This document shows, in pieces, positions 1 to 6,209 of a DNA stretch of 6,209 nt (within the stretch, counting starts at the first letter, position 1; each line of letters begins with the position of its first letter). The DNA is taken from contig JADLCG010000009.1 of assembly GCA_020847355.1 (NCBI GenBank), positions 1 to 6,209 on the forward strand, read 5' to 3'. This DNA comes from Anaerolineales bacterium. GTDB lineage: Bacteria > Chloroflexota > Anaerolineae > Anaerolineales > Villigracilaceae. The notes under the pieces were generated by a model. It was given only the letters and a program-made list of their open reading frames with translations. It did no database searches and had not been told where the DNA came from. The translations under genes were made by a program, and so were the position numbers.

Positions 1-1324
1 TAAATTCAATGCCTAAAACGCCATAAGCGTTATCTATGATTTGCCCATTCTTCAGGGCGGTGTTCATGCCCATCGAAACGAAATCCTCTTGATCTGCCGC
101 GGCGGGGATGGATTGTATCGAAGCGGGAGCGGATAAGATTCTCTGCTCTACAATCAAATGATCCGCCGTATATTGCGAAAGCATCAGACCGGAATAAAAG
201 CCGGGTTGGTGCGCGAGGAAATCCGGCAGACCTTGTGATAAAGCTGGATTCGTCAAACGATTGAGTCTTCTTTCAGATAAGACGCAGACCATCGTAATTG
301 CCGCGCCAGCCATATCCATTGGAAGCGCTACTGGCGAGCCTTGAAAATTTGCGCCAGTCAAGGTTAATTTATCTTCCGGAATAAAGATTGGATTATCGCC
401 TACGCCGTTGAGTTCAATTTCCACTTGAGATTTAGCATAAGCAATTGCATCGCGGGCGGCGCCGATCACTTGCGGCGTGGAACGCATCGAATAGGCATCT
501 TGCACTTTGGTTTTCATCTTGCCAGTCGCTAAATCTGAGCCTTCGATGATTTTGGCGATATTCTTGGCGGAAGCGATTGCGCCTGCAAATCCGCGCAGTT
601 CATGCAGTTTAGCGCTGTAAGGTTTCAGGTTGCCTAGCAAGGCTTCAATAGACATCGCCGCCGCAATCTCCGCTTGTTTCAAGAATCTTTCCATATCGTA
701 AATATGCAAAGCGGACATCGCCGTTAAAACGTTGGAGCCATTGATCGCCGCGAGACCGTCTCGGGCGTGCAATCCCGGGATCGGGATTTCAGCGCGCTTC
801 AGCGCTTCGCGACCGCTGAGTCTCTCGCCTTTGTAGAAGGCTTCGCCTTCGCCCATTAACAGCAACATGGCTTGCGCCATCGGCGCTAAATCTCCGCTGG
901 CGCCAACCGAGCCTTTGGTACAAACGACCGGCGTAACGCCTTTGTTGAGCAGTTCTATCAGCGTGAGCGTAATTTCGGGCCGGCAACCAGAATTCCCGTG
1001 GGCATGGACGTTGATTCTGCCCGCCAAGGCGCCGCGCACATATTCAATCGGCAAAGGTTCGCCAATCCCAGCCGCGTGGTTATAAATCAAATATTTTTGA
1101 AATTCTTTCACCTGTTCGTCATTGAGCATGGTTTCTGAAAATTCCCCAATGCCGGTGTTTGTGCCGTACATAACTTCTTTGTTCGCTAATTTTTCTTCCA
1201 GCATGGCGCGGCAGATGCGAATGCGTTCTAAGGCTTGTTTATCCAGCGCCACTTTTTCATTATCCCGCGCAATGGCGACGAGTTTTTCAACTGTTAATCC
1301 AGAACCGTTGAGCGTAATAGGCAT
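1..1324 (-). CDS. hutH: MIO-type aromatic amino acid ammonia-lyase, histidine ammonia-lyase-like (3' end missing)
   Basis: Enzymes of this family eliminate ammonia from an aromatic amino acid with a self-made MIO electrophile; HAL turns histidine into urocanate in the cytoplasm. The 441 visible residues have no stop, so about 65 C-terminal residues (family length near 500-510) lie outside. The MIO triad is Ala142-Ser143-Gly144 in GSVGASGDLAP. Tyr53 (YGTNTGIG), His83, Asn195 (AINGSN), Gln275, Tyr278, Arg281 (QDAYSMR), Phe327 and Glu413 (QEDFVSM) match the P. putida HAL catalytic set, with the same or nearly the same numbering. The glutamate and the His83 context favour HAL over TAL/PAL. Departures: Asn82 replaces the usual Ser before His83, Phe415 replaces the His of QEDH, and NFQGSP replaces NFHGEP. 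A different substrate or a 2,3-aminomutase activity therefore cannot be excluded. No hutU, hutI or hutG is visible. The ATG lies 7 nt after AGGAGA, which supports this start. Confidence 0.88.
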   Translation of the reverse strand, partial: MPITLNGSGLTVEKLVAIARDNEKVALDKQALERIRICRAMLEEKLANKEVMYGTNTGIGEFSETMLNDEQVKEFQKYLIYNHAAGIGEPLPIEYVRGALAGRINVHAHGNSGCRPEITLTLIELLNKGVTPVVCTKGSVGASGDLAPMAQAMLLLMGEGEAFYKGERLSGREALKRAEIPIPGLHARDGLAAINGSNVLTAMSALHIYDMERFLKQAEIAAAMSIEALLGNLKPYSAKLHELRGFAGAIASAKNIAKIIEGSDLATGKMKTKVQDAYSMRSTPQVIGAARDAIAYAKSQVEIELNGVGDNPIFIPEDKLTLTGANFQGSPVALPMDMAGAAITMVCVLSERRLNRLTNPALSQGLPDFLAHQPGFYSGLMLSQYTADHLIVEQRILSAPASIQSIPAAADQEDFVSMGMNTALKNGQIIDNAYGVLGIEF

Positions 1325-1331
1325 GAAGATT

Positions 1332-1337
1332 TCTCCT
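1332..1337 (-). promoter_or_regulatory. Shine-Dalgarno of the ammonia-lyase gene
   Basis: AGGAGA on the minus strand, with 7 nt to the ATG at 1324-1322. It fixes the start of the lyase and shows that this organism uses canonical SD initiation, in contrast to the divergent gene at 1426. Confidence 0.8.
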
Positions 1338-1357
1338 GATTAAGTTAAGATGCGTGG

Positions 1358-1363
1358 ATTGTA
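1358..1363 (-). promoter_or_regulatory. Putative -10 box for the ammonia-lyase gene
   Basis: TACAAT on the minus strand. It would start transcription near 1351 and give a leader of about 27 nt that includes the SD. The sequence 16-18 nt upstream (around 1380-1387) is a poor -35 match, so this would be a weak or activator-dependent promoter. The call rests on the -10 match and its position only. Confidence 0.45.
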
Positions 1364-1389
1364 CTCCAAAGCGCCCGCGCCGCTTTTGG

Positions 1390-1418
1390 TTGAATTAAGC
1401 AAAAAATAAAGTTACAAT
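1390..1418 (+). promoter_or_regulatory. Sigma-70-type promoter of the deacetylase-acyltransferase operon, likely leaderless
   Basis: TTGAAT at 1390-1395 and TACAAT at 1413-1418 are separated by exactly 17 nt, the optimum for a housekeeping sigma factor. The predicted transcription start, 7-8 nt after the -10 box, falls at 1425-1426. The ATG of the next gene is 1426-1428. The bases between (TTGCGCC) contain no Shine-Dalgarno. What is seen is the two boxes, their spacing and the missing SD; a leaderless mRNA is inferred from these. Confidence 0.65.
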
Positions 1419-1425
1419 TTGCGCC

Positions 1426-2163
1426 ATGCCTACTAAAAAAGAATACCTCCCCAAACGCGCGATGAGCATTCACGCGCACCCCGACGATCAGGAATTTGGC
1501 GTGGCTGGCACGTTAGCAAAATGGGCGCGCGCCGGCTGTGAAATTGTTTCGGTGACGATCACCAGCGGAGACGCCGGCTCGAACGACCCAACCAAAGGCG
1601 CAGAATATAAGCCGGAGTTGGCGCAACTGCGCGAAGCCGAACAAATCAATGCCAATCAAGTGATCGGCGTGAAAGAAACGATTTTCTTGCGCTATGCCGA
1701 CGGCGAATTAGAACCAACCATCGCCTTACGCAAAGAACTGACCAAATTGATTCGTCAATACAAACCAGATGTGGTGGTGATTGGCGATCCGCAAGGCGTA
1801 TTTTATGGCAACGGTTACATCAACCATCCCGACCATCGCGCCGCCGCGCAAGCCGCTTTGTATGCCGTTTTTCCATCCGCTGAGACGCGGCTGATTTTCA
1901 CCGATCTGCTCTCAGCCGGGTATGAGCCGCATAAAGTCAAGCGCGTATATGTGCATGGCGCAGAAAAACCCGATACCTGGGTGGATATTTCCAAAACGCT
2001 GGACGTCAAAATAGAAGCGCTGAAAAAACACGTCAGTCAACTTGGCGATTGGCAACCCGAAAAAGAAATGCGAAAATGGGCGCGGGCGGACGGTCGCAAA
2101 AAGAATATGAAATTTGCCGAAGTCTATAAGGTGATGATTAACGCGCAAGAAGAAGCTGAATAA
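1426..2163 (+). CDS. PIG-L/LmbE family zinc-dependent N-acetyl deacetylase
   Basis: This family removes N-acetyl groups, usually from GlcNAc-type sugars (MshB, BshB and PIG-L are members), using one metal ion. At 245 residues it has normal length, with no signal peptide or membrane segment, so it is cytoplasmic. The N-terminal signature AHPDD is at 17-21, with His18 and Asp21 as metal ligands and Asp20 as the likely general base. The second signature HPDH is at 134-137; by analogy with MshB, His137 is a ligand and His134 assists catalysis. A Rossmann-like core follows, with VSVTITSGD at 41-49 and PDVVVIGDP at 114-122. It is the first gene of a plus-strand operon and ends 3 nt before the MBOAT gene. 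The ATG at 1426 sits at the predicted transcription start with no SD. An internal ATG at codon 13 has no better SD and would crowd the AHPDD strand. The substrate cannot be told from sequence; the downstream neighbours suggest an envelope sugar or a glycan precursor. Confidence 0.88.
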   Translation: MPTKKEYLPKRAMSIHAHPDDQEFGVAGTLAKWARAGCEIVSVTITSGDAGSNDPTKGAEYKPELAQLREAEQINANQVIGVKETIFLRYADGELEPTIALRKELTKLIRQYKPDVVVIGDPQGVFYGNGYINHPDHRAAAQAALYAVFPSAETRLIFTDLLSAGYEPHKVKRVYVHGAEKPDTWVDISKTLDVKIEALKKHVSQLGDWQPEKEMRKWARADGRKKNMKFAEVYKVMINAQEEAE

Positions 2164-2166
2164 CGC

Positions 2167-3561
2167 ATGGCTTTTACCAGCTATGATTTTTTTGTCTTCT
2201 TTGTGATCGTCTTTATTTTATATTGGGCGGTTCGCCAAACGCGCTGGCAGAATTTAATTTTGCTGATCGCCAGTTATTATTTTTACGGCTCAGTTCAAAT
2301 TTGGTATGCGCTTTTGCTCGGCGCTTCCACGCTCGGGGATTTTTGGCTCGCCAAAGGCATGGGACAAACTCCCAGCCGTAAAAAACTGTATATGAGTTTG
2401 AGTTTGGCGCTCAACCTCGGCGTTTTGGCGTTCTTCAAATATGCCGATTTCTTCATCGGCGACGCGGCTTCTTTTTTTAAGCGCGTTGGGCTGGGTCTCC
2501 AGCGAATGGACTCTGCGCATCTTACTGCCGATGGGTTTATCTTTTTTCACCTTAAAAAACTCAGCTACATGTTCGATGTTTCGCGCGGCACATTTAAGCC
2601 AGTCTCTTCATTTGTAGAGTTTGCCGCCTATGTCGCTTTCTTCCCGCAGTTGGCGGCGGGACCAATTGATCGCATTCAAAAACTTTTGCCGCAATTACAA
2701 GCCGCGCGCGTTTGGATAGCTGATCTGTTTTACTAAGCCTGGCCCCTTTTGGTTTTGGGCTTCTTCAAAAAAATAGTGATCGCCAACAGCGTGCAAGTTT
2801 TGGTCAATCGCGTTTTTGGATTTAGCGAACCTTCGGGGTTTTTATTATTAAGCGGCGCGCTGGGCTACACCTTACAAATCCTCGCGGATTTTTCCGCCTA
2901 CACCGATCTTTCACGCGGCTTCGCTTACTTGCTAGGGTTTGAAACTTCCGAAAATTTTCAGCAACCCTATCTTTCGCTCACGCCCACAGATTTTTGGAAT
3001 CGCTGGCATATCACGCTTTCCACTTGGCTCAGGGATTATATTTTCTTCCCAACCCGCCGCTTTGCGCTTCGTCATAAAATCAACGAAACCTTAGCCACCG
3101 CCATCCCGCCGATTATGGCGATGTTCGTCAGCGGTTTATGGCATGGCGCCGGTTGGAATTTTGTAATCTGGGGTTTATATTATGGCGCGTTAATCGCCGC
3201 CTATCAAATGCTCGGCATTCACGGCAGTTGGAAACCAAATTCAAAACTTAAAGCCTTTGCGGCTTGGTTGATCATGTTTGCCTTCATCGTTTTTGGCTGG
3301 GCAATTTTTCGCGCGCCCTCGCTCGCTTGGCTCGCGCACGTCTTAAGTTTGCCGTTCCTGCCAAACCACAACGATTTCATCCTCGCCCTCATCACCATGA
3401 CGTTAACTTTAGTGTACGCCTCGCCGCTCTGGATTCACGCCGCCTTACAGCGTTTCGCCAAAGAGACTTGGTTGCAAGCCGGCTTTTACGCCTGCCTCTG
3501 CGCTTTGATTGTGATTTATATCAACTCCACAAATTCGGATTTTATCTACTTTCAATTTTAG
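2167..3561 (+). pseudogene. MBOAT family O-acyltransferase (AlgI/DltB/PatA-like), disrupted by an in-frame stop and a compensated frameshift
   Basis: MBOAT proteins are multi-pass membrane enzymes that pass acyl groups, typically acetyl, across the membrane to a partner that acylates an extracellular polymer. Counting the stop as a residue, the frame spans 464 codons, full length for AlgI-like proteins. The N-terminus (SYDFFVFF, YYFYGS, FFKYADFF at 89-96) is typical. Downstream come FFPQLAAGPIDR, GFFKKIVIAN, DFSAYTDLSRG, FWNRWHITLSTWLRDY with His281, and GLWHGAGWNF with His326, the invariant MBOAT histidine. Two defects are visible. Codon 190 is TAA (2734-2736), with clear homology in the same frame on both sides and the expected spacing. 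In addition, between a 7-T run (2472-2478) and a 6-A run (2554-2559), the conserved LPMGLSFFT motif lies in the +1 frame. If real, the product ends at 189 residues without either histidine. If they are sequencing errors, this is an intact gene. It starts 3 nt after the deacetylase and is probably translationally coupled. Confidence 0.85.
2734..2736 (+). other. In-frame TAA interrupting the MBOAT gene
   Basis: The frame reads ...ADLFY-stop-AWPLLVLGFFKKIV. From PQLQ to the GFFKK motif there are 19 codons including the stop, the spacing I expect for AlgI-like proteins. This therefore looks like a single-codon substitution (for example CAA or GAA to TAA) and not an indel or a true gene boundary. 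No start with an SD follows: the nearest downstream candidate is a TTG at 2749 inside the conserved membrane segment. Confidence 0.85.
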
Positions 3562-3569
3562 AGACGAAC

Positions 3570-4583
3570 ATGCGCTTCTATCTTAAATTTACGCTGGTTC
3601 TCACCCTGATCATTTTCCTCAGCTCAAGCATTCTTCCGCGCCGTTACGGCTTTACCTTTCCGCGCAACCCCGGCCCCGAGTTAGATAAACAAGTCCGCTT
3701 CAATTATTTGGACGATCTTGAAGCCCAGCGCCCCGAACTGGCGCTAATGGGCGATTCTACGCTTGGCGCAAGCGTAGAAGCAGATGAACTCGCCCAACAG
3801 ATAGATAAATCCGTTTACAGTATCGGCATTCCCGGGTCGGCTTCTGCCTTGTGGTATTTGATTATGAAAAGCAACCTTGCCGCATCTACCTATAAACCCA
3901 AATACCTGCTCATTCTCTTTCGCAACTCATTGCTCACAACGCCGGGCTACCGCGTGCATGGCAGTTACTTTGATTTGTTAGACGAATACGCCGAACGGAA
4001 CGAACCCCTGCTGATTCAAAATTCTTATCTCAATTTTATGAATCCGCTTGAAATTCTTGCCGAAGAATATTTTCCGTTATATGTGGCGCGCGCGAACGTG
4101 CGTAAAGCTATAGATCGCCATGTGCGTTACTTCTCCCCGGCTTTGTTTGGCTGTGATCAGGATTGCGCCGATCTAGCCTTGGCGGAAATCTTCGTCGGCG
4201 CGGATCTTGAACCGCAAGCCCTCACCGACGCAATCGGCTCCGCGGAATCCTATCTCTACACCCCAGAACGTTTAGATTTCGCTTCACAAATAGATCAATC
4301 CTATTTGCCCGAAATGATTCGCATCGCCAACGAAAATGACATCCAGTTGATTTTTGTGCGCGTAAAAGTCAAAACTAACGCGGGCGATCCCAAAGTGGAC
4401 GCTTATATAACTTCCCTGAGCGCATACTTGAAACAGAATCACGCCATATTTCTGGATTACGGCGAAGATGCGCGGCTGACTCCCGATTTGTTTTATGACG
4501 CGATCCATCTTAATGAACAAGGACGGAAAGTTTTTACGCCCATCCTCGCGCAAGATTTGAACGCGCTGTTCGTTGAAAAATAA
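3570..4583 (+). CDS. Membrane-anchored SGNH/GDSL hydrolase-fold protein (DltD/AlgJ/PatB-like partner of MBOAT)
   Basis: Proteins of this fold act with an MBOAT partner to move acyl groups onto an extracytoplasmic polymer. The 337 residues begin with one membrane segment (about 6-22, after a short positive N-terminus), so the rest faces outwards. Block I is GDST at 61-64 with Ser63 as nucleophile. A glycine-rich block II (GIPGSAS) is at 86-92, a possible block III asparagine is Asn119 (LFRNS), and block V is DAIH at 310-313, giving Asp310 and His313. Cys195 and Cys199 are close enough to form a disulfide. The open frame extends upstream to 3264, but that part only shadows the MBOAT gene. The ATG at 3570, 8 nt after the MBOAT stop, gives a proper membrane anchor. 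Only a weak SD-like AGAGACGA precedes it, so coupling to MBOAT translation is likely. Unlike the MBOAT gene, this frame is intact. The polymer substrate is unknown. Confidence 0.82.
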   Translation: MRFYLKFTLVLTLIIFLSSSILPRRYGFTFPRNPGPELDKQVRFNYLDDLEAQRPELALMGDSTLGASVEADELAQQIDKSVYSIGIPGSASALWYLIMKSNLAASTYKPKYLLILFRNSLLTTPGYRVHGSYFDLLDEYAERNEPLLIQNSYLNFMNPLEILAEEYFPLYVARANVRKAIDRHVRYFSPALFGCDQDCADLALAEIFVGADLEPQALTDAIGSAESYLYTPERLDFASQIDQSYLPEMIRIANENDIQLIFVRVKVKTNAGDPKVDAYITSLSAYLKQNHAIFLDYGEDARLTPDLFYDAIHLNEQGRKVFTPILAQDLNALFVEK

Positions 4584-4584
4584 A

Positions 4585-5286
4585 CTAAAAGAAAAATAAA
4601 CCTACAATTACAGCGGCGAGCGTCACGGTGATGTTGTCAATATCTTTGTACGGCAGTGTTTCGACCAACATGCCAATCAAGGCAATCAGCGTAATTGGTA
4701 ATAAGTAATTTGTAATTGAGCCAGCCAACGCTCCCGCGCTGATATAAATCAGAATAATCGCAACGGATAAAACGAATCCGCCCAGAAAAACCGCGCTAGA
4801 ACCCGCGATGGATTTTTCCTTACTCCAAAAGAGTTTAGGAGATTTAACGCTTCTACCCACAATATCGGCAACGCCGTCGCCGCCGCACATTATCATCAGG
4901 GCGATAATGCCAATCGGCGAATCCTTCCAAAAGATTACCGTCAGCGCCACAAACATAATCCCGTAATACAGCGGACCGCGCAAAATTTCTTTCGGGTCGC
5001 CCGTGCGCGACATGGCTTGAACAGAAGCCTCGTCTTTCAATATCCCCAAGCCGATCAATGCAAACTGAACGGTAATTATCAGCGGAACCAGCGCCGCCCA
5101 CCAACGCGCCGAAGGCGTATCTTGAAATAAAAACCAGCACAGCACAAAAATAGGACCTGTGCCAATGTGAATAATTTTGCGGCTGAGTTTGCTGTCAATA
5201 TATCCGCGCTGGGCGATAAAGTCCATCGAACGCAGGAAGATGAGCGAAATTGCAAAAGTGACGACGGTGGCGATGATATTGTTCAA
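4585..5286 (-). CDS. Polyprenol/phytol kinase-like membrane protein (VTE5/VTE6/SEC59 family)
   Basis: The family phosphorylates isoprenoid alcohols (phytol, farnesol, dolichol) with CTP in the membrane; the fold is shared with phosphatidate cytidylyltransferases. The 233 residues form about six to seven membrane helices. Family landmarks in order are SRKIIHIGTG at 35-44, SRTGDPKEILRGPLYYG at 93-109, the nucleotide-binding CGGDGVADIVGR at 134-145, KEKSIAGS at 156-163, and the C-terminal VETLP (208-212) plus DIDNITV (215-221). The SGDP-E-LRGP-YY element points to the VTE5/VTE6 branch rather than CdsA. The start is TTG, chosen because AAGGAGA ends 6 nt upstream and no ATG is better placed. The gene lies 11 nt after the HAD-like gene, so they are probably cotranscribed. 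The substrate is not determined: with no photosynthesis or tocopherol gene in view, phytol specificity should not be assumed. Confidence 0.85.
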   Translation of the reverse strand: MNNIIATVVTFAISLIFLRSMDFIAQRGYIDSKLSRKIIHIGTGPIFVLCWFLFQDTPSARWWAALVPLIITVQFALIGLGILKDEASVQAMSRTGDPKEILRGPLYYGIMFVALTVIFWKDSPIGIIALMIMCGGDGVADIVGRSVKSPKLFWSKEKSIAGSSAVFLGGFVLSVAIILIYISAGALAGSITNYLLPITLIALIGMLVETLPYKDIDNITVTLAAVIVGLFFF

Positions 5287-5292
5287 GAGGTT

Positions 5293-5299
5293 TCTCCTT
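5293..5299 (-). promoter_or_regulatory. Shine-Dalgarno that sets the TTG start of the kinase and overlaps the upstream stop
   Basis: AAGGAGA on the minus strand, with 6 nt to the TTG at 5286-5284. Its first two bases are the last two bases of the TAA stop of the upstream gene (5300-5298), so a ribosome finishing that gene lands on this site. This suggests translational coupling. Confidence 0.75.
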
Positions 5300-6209
5300 A
5301 ATAAAAGATTTCATCTGCAATAGCTTCCCAAGTTTCAAAATATGTCACCTCGGCGCTTTCAAAAGCCTCTGCCTTAGCGGAACTGCCTGAAGTTAAGCCA
5401 ATTAATTTGACGCGCACATCAAACCCAGCGTTTTGTAAAACCTCGCCCGCGCTTTGCGTTGAGCGGATTCCGCCTAGCGTATCTTCGATCACGATCAATT
5501 CAAAAGCCTCGGGCAGTTGCGAAAACGCTTGATTCAATTTTCCAGTTTGCTTCCAATCAACGGCGGCTTGAAGCGCTTGCCATTCATCGTTAGTATAAGC
5601 CGCGAGCGTCCCCGCTAAAGCATGAACAGGCGAGGGCTTCAATAACGTAGAGGCTTCAAGTCCCTTAGCCTTAGCAATATATTCTAATCTGCCGTAGCCA
5701 ATCAGCGGGATAGTTGGTAAGCCTGTCAACTCAAGCGCATTTTCTGCCTCTGGCGCATATCCAAGCGGCGAAGCGCCTATATCTTTCGGCGGCGCAGACG
5801 GGCGCGCGGTGATGGAGGCTAAATAGATATTGGGTTGAAGTAACTGAGCCAACAGCGCCGGATTAAGATTGGAAACATCGTGCGTATGTAAAAGCGATTC
5901 GCTCTCGACTTCTGCGGGCAGGCGATAGGCTTCGCTAAAAATTTTGCTCCCCAGTGAAAAATGTTGAAACAAGCGCGTTGTAGCGGAAAAGCTTACGTTC
6001 CGCGAATCGTGTAAAAGACTCTGCCGCAGTTCGTTGGGAATAAAAGCAAAACAGTCTTGGCGCAAAGCGGATTCGGTTGGATACAGGTTCGGGAAAATCT
6101 CGAAATTAGGAACATTGACGCTGTGCGGTTTATATCCATTCATCCTCTTGCCAATTTCCAGCGCCGCAGAAGCCACGCTCGGCGGGAGTTTAATCTCATC
6201 CCAAGTTGA
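5298..6209 (-). CDS. HAD-like (haloacid dehalogenase superfamily) protein, 5' end missing
   Basis: I recognise this only at superfamily level. The frame runs open to the window edge, giving 303 codons before TAA. A GTG at 6176-6174 could be called as a start, but the 11 codons before it (TWDEIKLPPS context) read as coding and no SD precedes it, so the gene probably begins outside. HAD-type motifs appear in order: motif II as ITARP (Thr codon at 5810-5808), motif III as LLKPSPVHAL (Lys codon at 5639-5637), and motif IV as VIEDTLGGIRSTQSAG (Glu-Asp at 5486-5481). Motif I with the nucleophilic Asp should lie upstream and cannot be checked. A large insert separates the edge from motif II (about 130 residues), as in HADs with a cap domain. 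It may be a phosphatase, or a non-catalytic relative if motif I is absent. It is followed by the polyprenol kinase gene, with which it probably shares a transcript. Confidence 0.6.
   Translation of the reverse strand, partial: STWDEIKLPPSVASAALEIGKRMNGYKPHSVNVPNFEIFPNLYPTESALRQDCFAFIPNELRQSLLHDSRNVSFSATTRLFQHFSLGSKIFSEAYRLPAEVESESLLHTHDVSNLNPALLAQLLQPNIYLASITARPSAPPKDIGASPLGYAPEAENALELTGLPTIPLIGYGRLEYIAKAKGLEASTLLKPSPVHALAGTLAAYTNDEWQALQAAVDWKQTGKLNQAFSQLPEAFELIVIEDTLGGIRSTQSAGEVLQNAGFDVRVKLIGLTSGSSAKAEAFESAEVTYFETWEAIADEIFY

Noticed and set aside
789..986. Minus-strand open frame at 789-986
   Set aside because: Out-of-frame shadow of the ammonia-lyase on the same strand; arginine-rich with no recognisable domain.
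867..1343. Plus-strand open frames opposite the ammonia-lyase (867-1085 and 1122-1343)
   Set aside because: Antisense shadows of a strongly conserved gene, with no motif or SD.
1815..2550. Minus-strand open frames opposite the deacetylase and the start of the MBOAT gene
   Set aside because: Antisense shadows; the sense strand carries family motifs throughout.
2734..2736. Recoding or readthrough of the internal stop (selenocysteine, pyrrolysine or an alternative code)
   Set aside because: TAA is not the selenocysteine or pyrrolysine codon, the window uses TAA as a normal terminator for three other genes, and no recoding structure is evident.
2749..3561. Separate downstream gene starting at TTG 2749
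   Set aside because: It has no SD and begins inside a conserved membrane segment, in the same frame as the upstream half. It is better explained as the second half of one interrupted MBOAT gene.
3264..3569. Upstream extension of the SGNH gene frame to a start at 3264
   Set aside because: It lies in another frame over the conserved C-terminus of the MBOAT gene, reads as arginine-rich low-quality protein, and would bury the N-terminal membrane anchor that begins at the 3570 ATG.
4284..5140. Minus-strand open frames at 4284-4553 and 4853-5140
   Set aside because: The first is antisense to the SGNH gene and the second is out of frame within the kinase gene; neither has motifs or an SD.
6174..6176. 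GTG as the true start of the HAD-like gene
   Set aside because: No SD precedes it, the frame continues open with coding-like residues to the window edge, and HAD motif I would be missing if the gene began here.

Overview
This is a bacterial window of roughly 50% GC that is almost entirely coding. It has two genes or operons on the minus strand at the edges and one plus-strand operon between them. No gap without a gene exceeds about 100 bases, and I see no rRNA, tRNA, CRISPR array, insertion sequence or phage gene. The taxon cannot be read securely. A VTE5-type polyprenol kinase homologue, the SD-led and leaderless starts and the base composition would fit a member of Chloroflexota such as Anaerolineae, but this is a weak guess.

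Left edge (1-1324, minus): a MIO-type aromatic amino acid ammonia-lyase, closest to histidine ammonia-lyase (HutH), cut off at its C-terminus by the window edge. Its catalytic residues line up almost number for number with Pseudomonas putida HAL, but two substrate-pocket neighbours differ. A 101-bp divergent spacer (1325-1425) carries a TACAAT -10 box for each direction. The plus-strand promoter is so close to its ATG that the mRNA is probably leaderless.

Centre (1426-4583, plus): a three-gene operon. It encodes a cytoplasmic PIG-L/LmbE zinc deacetylase, a multi-pass MBOAT acyltransferase of the AlgI/DltB/PatA type, and a membrane-anchored SGNH/DltD/AlgJ-like protein. MBOAT-SGNH pairs are known to carry acyl groups across the membrane and place them on envelope glycans or polymers. 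The preceding deacetylase suggests a deacetylate-then-acylate envelope glycan function, which is an inference. The MBOAT reading frame is damaged. It has one in-frame TAA in the middle. Upstream of that, a pair of compensating homopolymer indels scrambles the hallmark LP-G-SF-T motif while leaving the frame open. Either the gene is decaying or the assembly contains errors there.

Right (4585-6209, minus): two genes on one probable transcript. The upstream one is a HAD-like protein, partial at its 5' end, with motifs II-IV visible. The downstream one is a VTE5/SEC59-type CTP-dependent polyprenol (phytol/farnesol-like) kinase starting at TTG behind a strong Shine-Dalgarno. The plus and minus operons converge with a single base between their stop codons.
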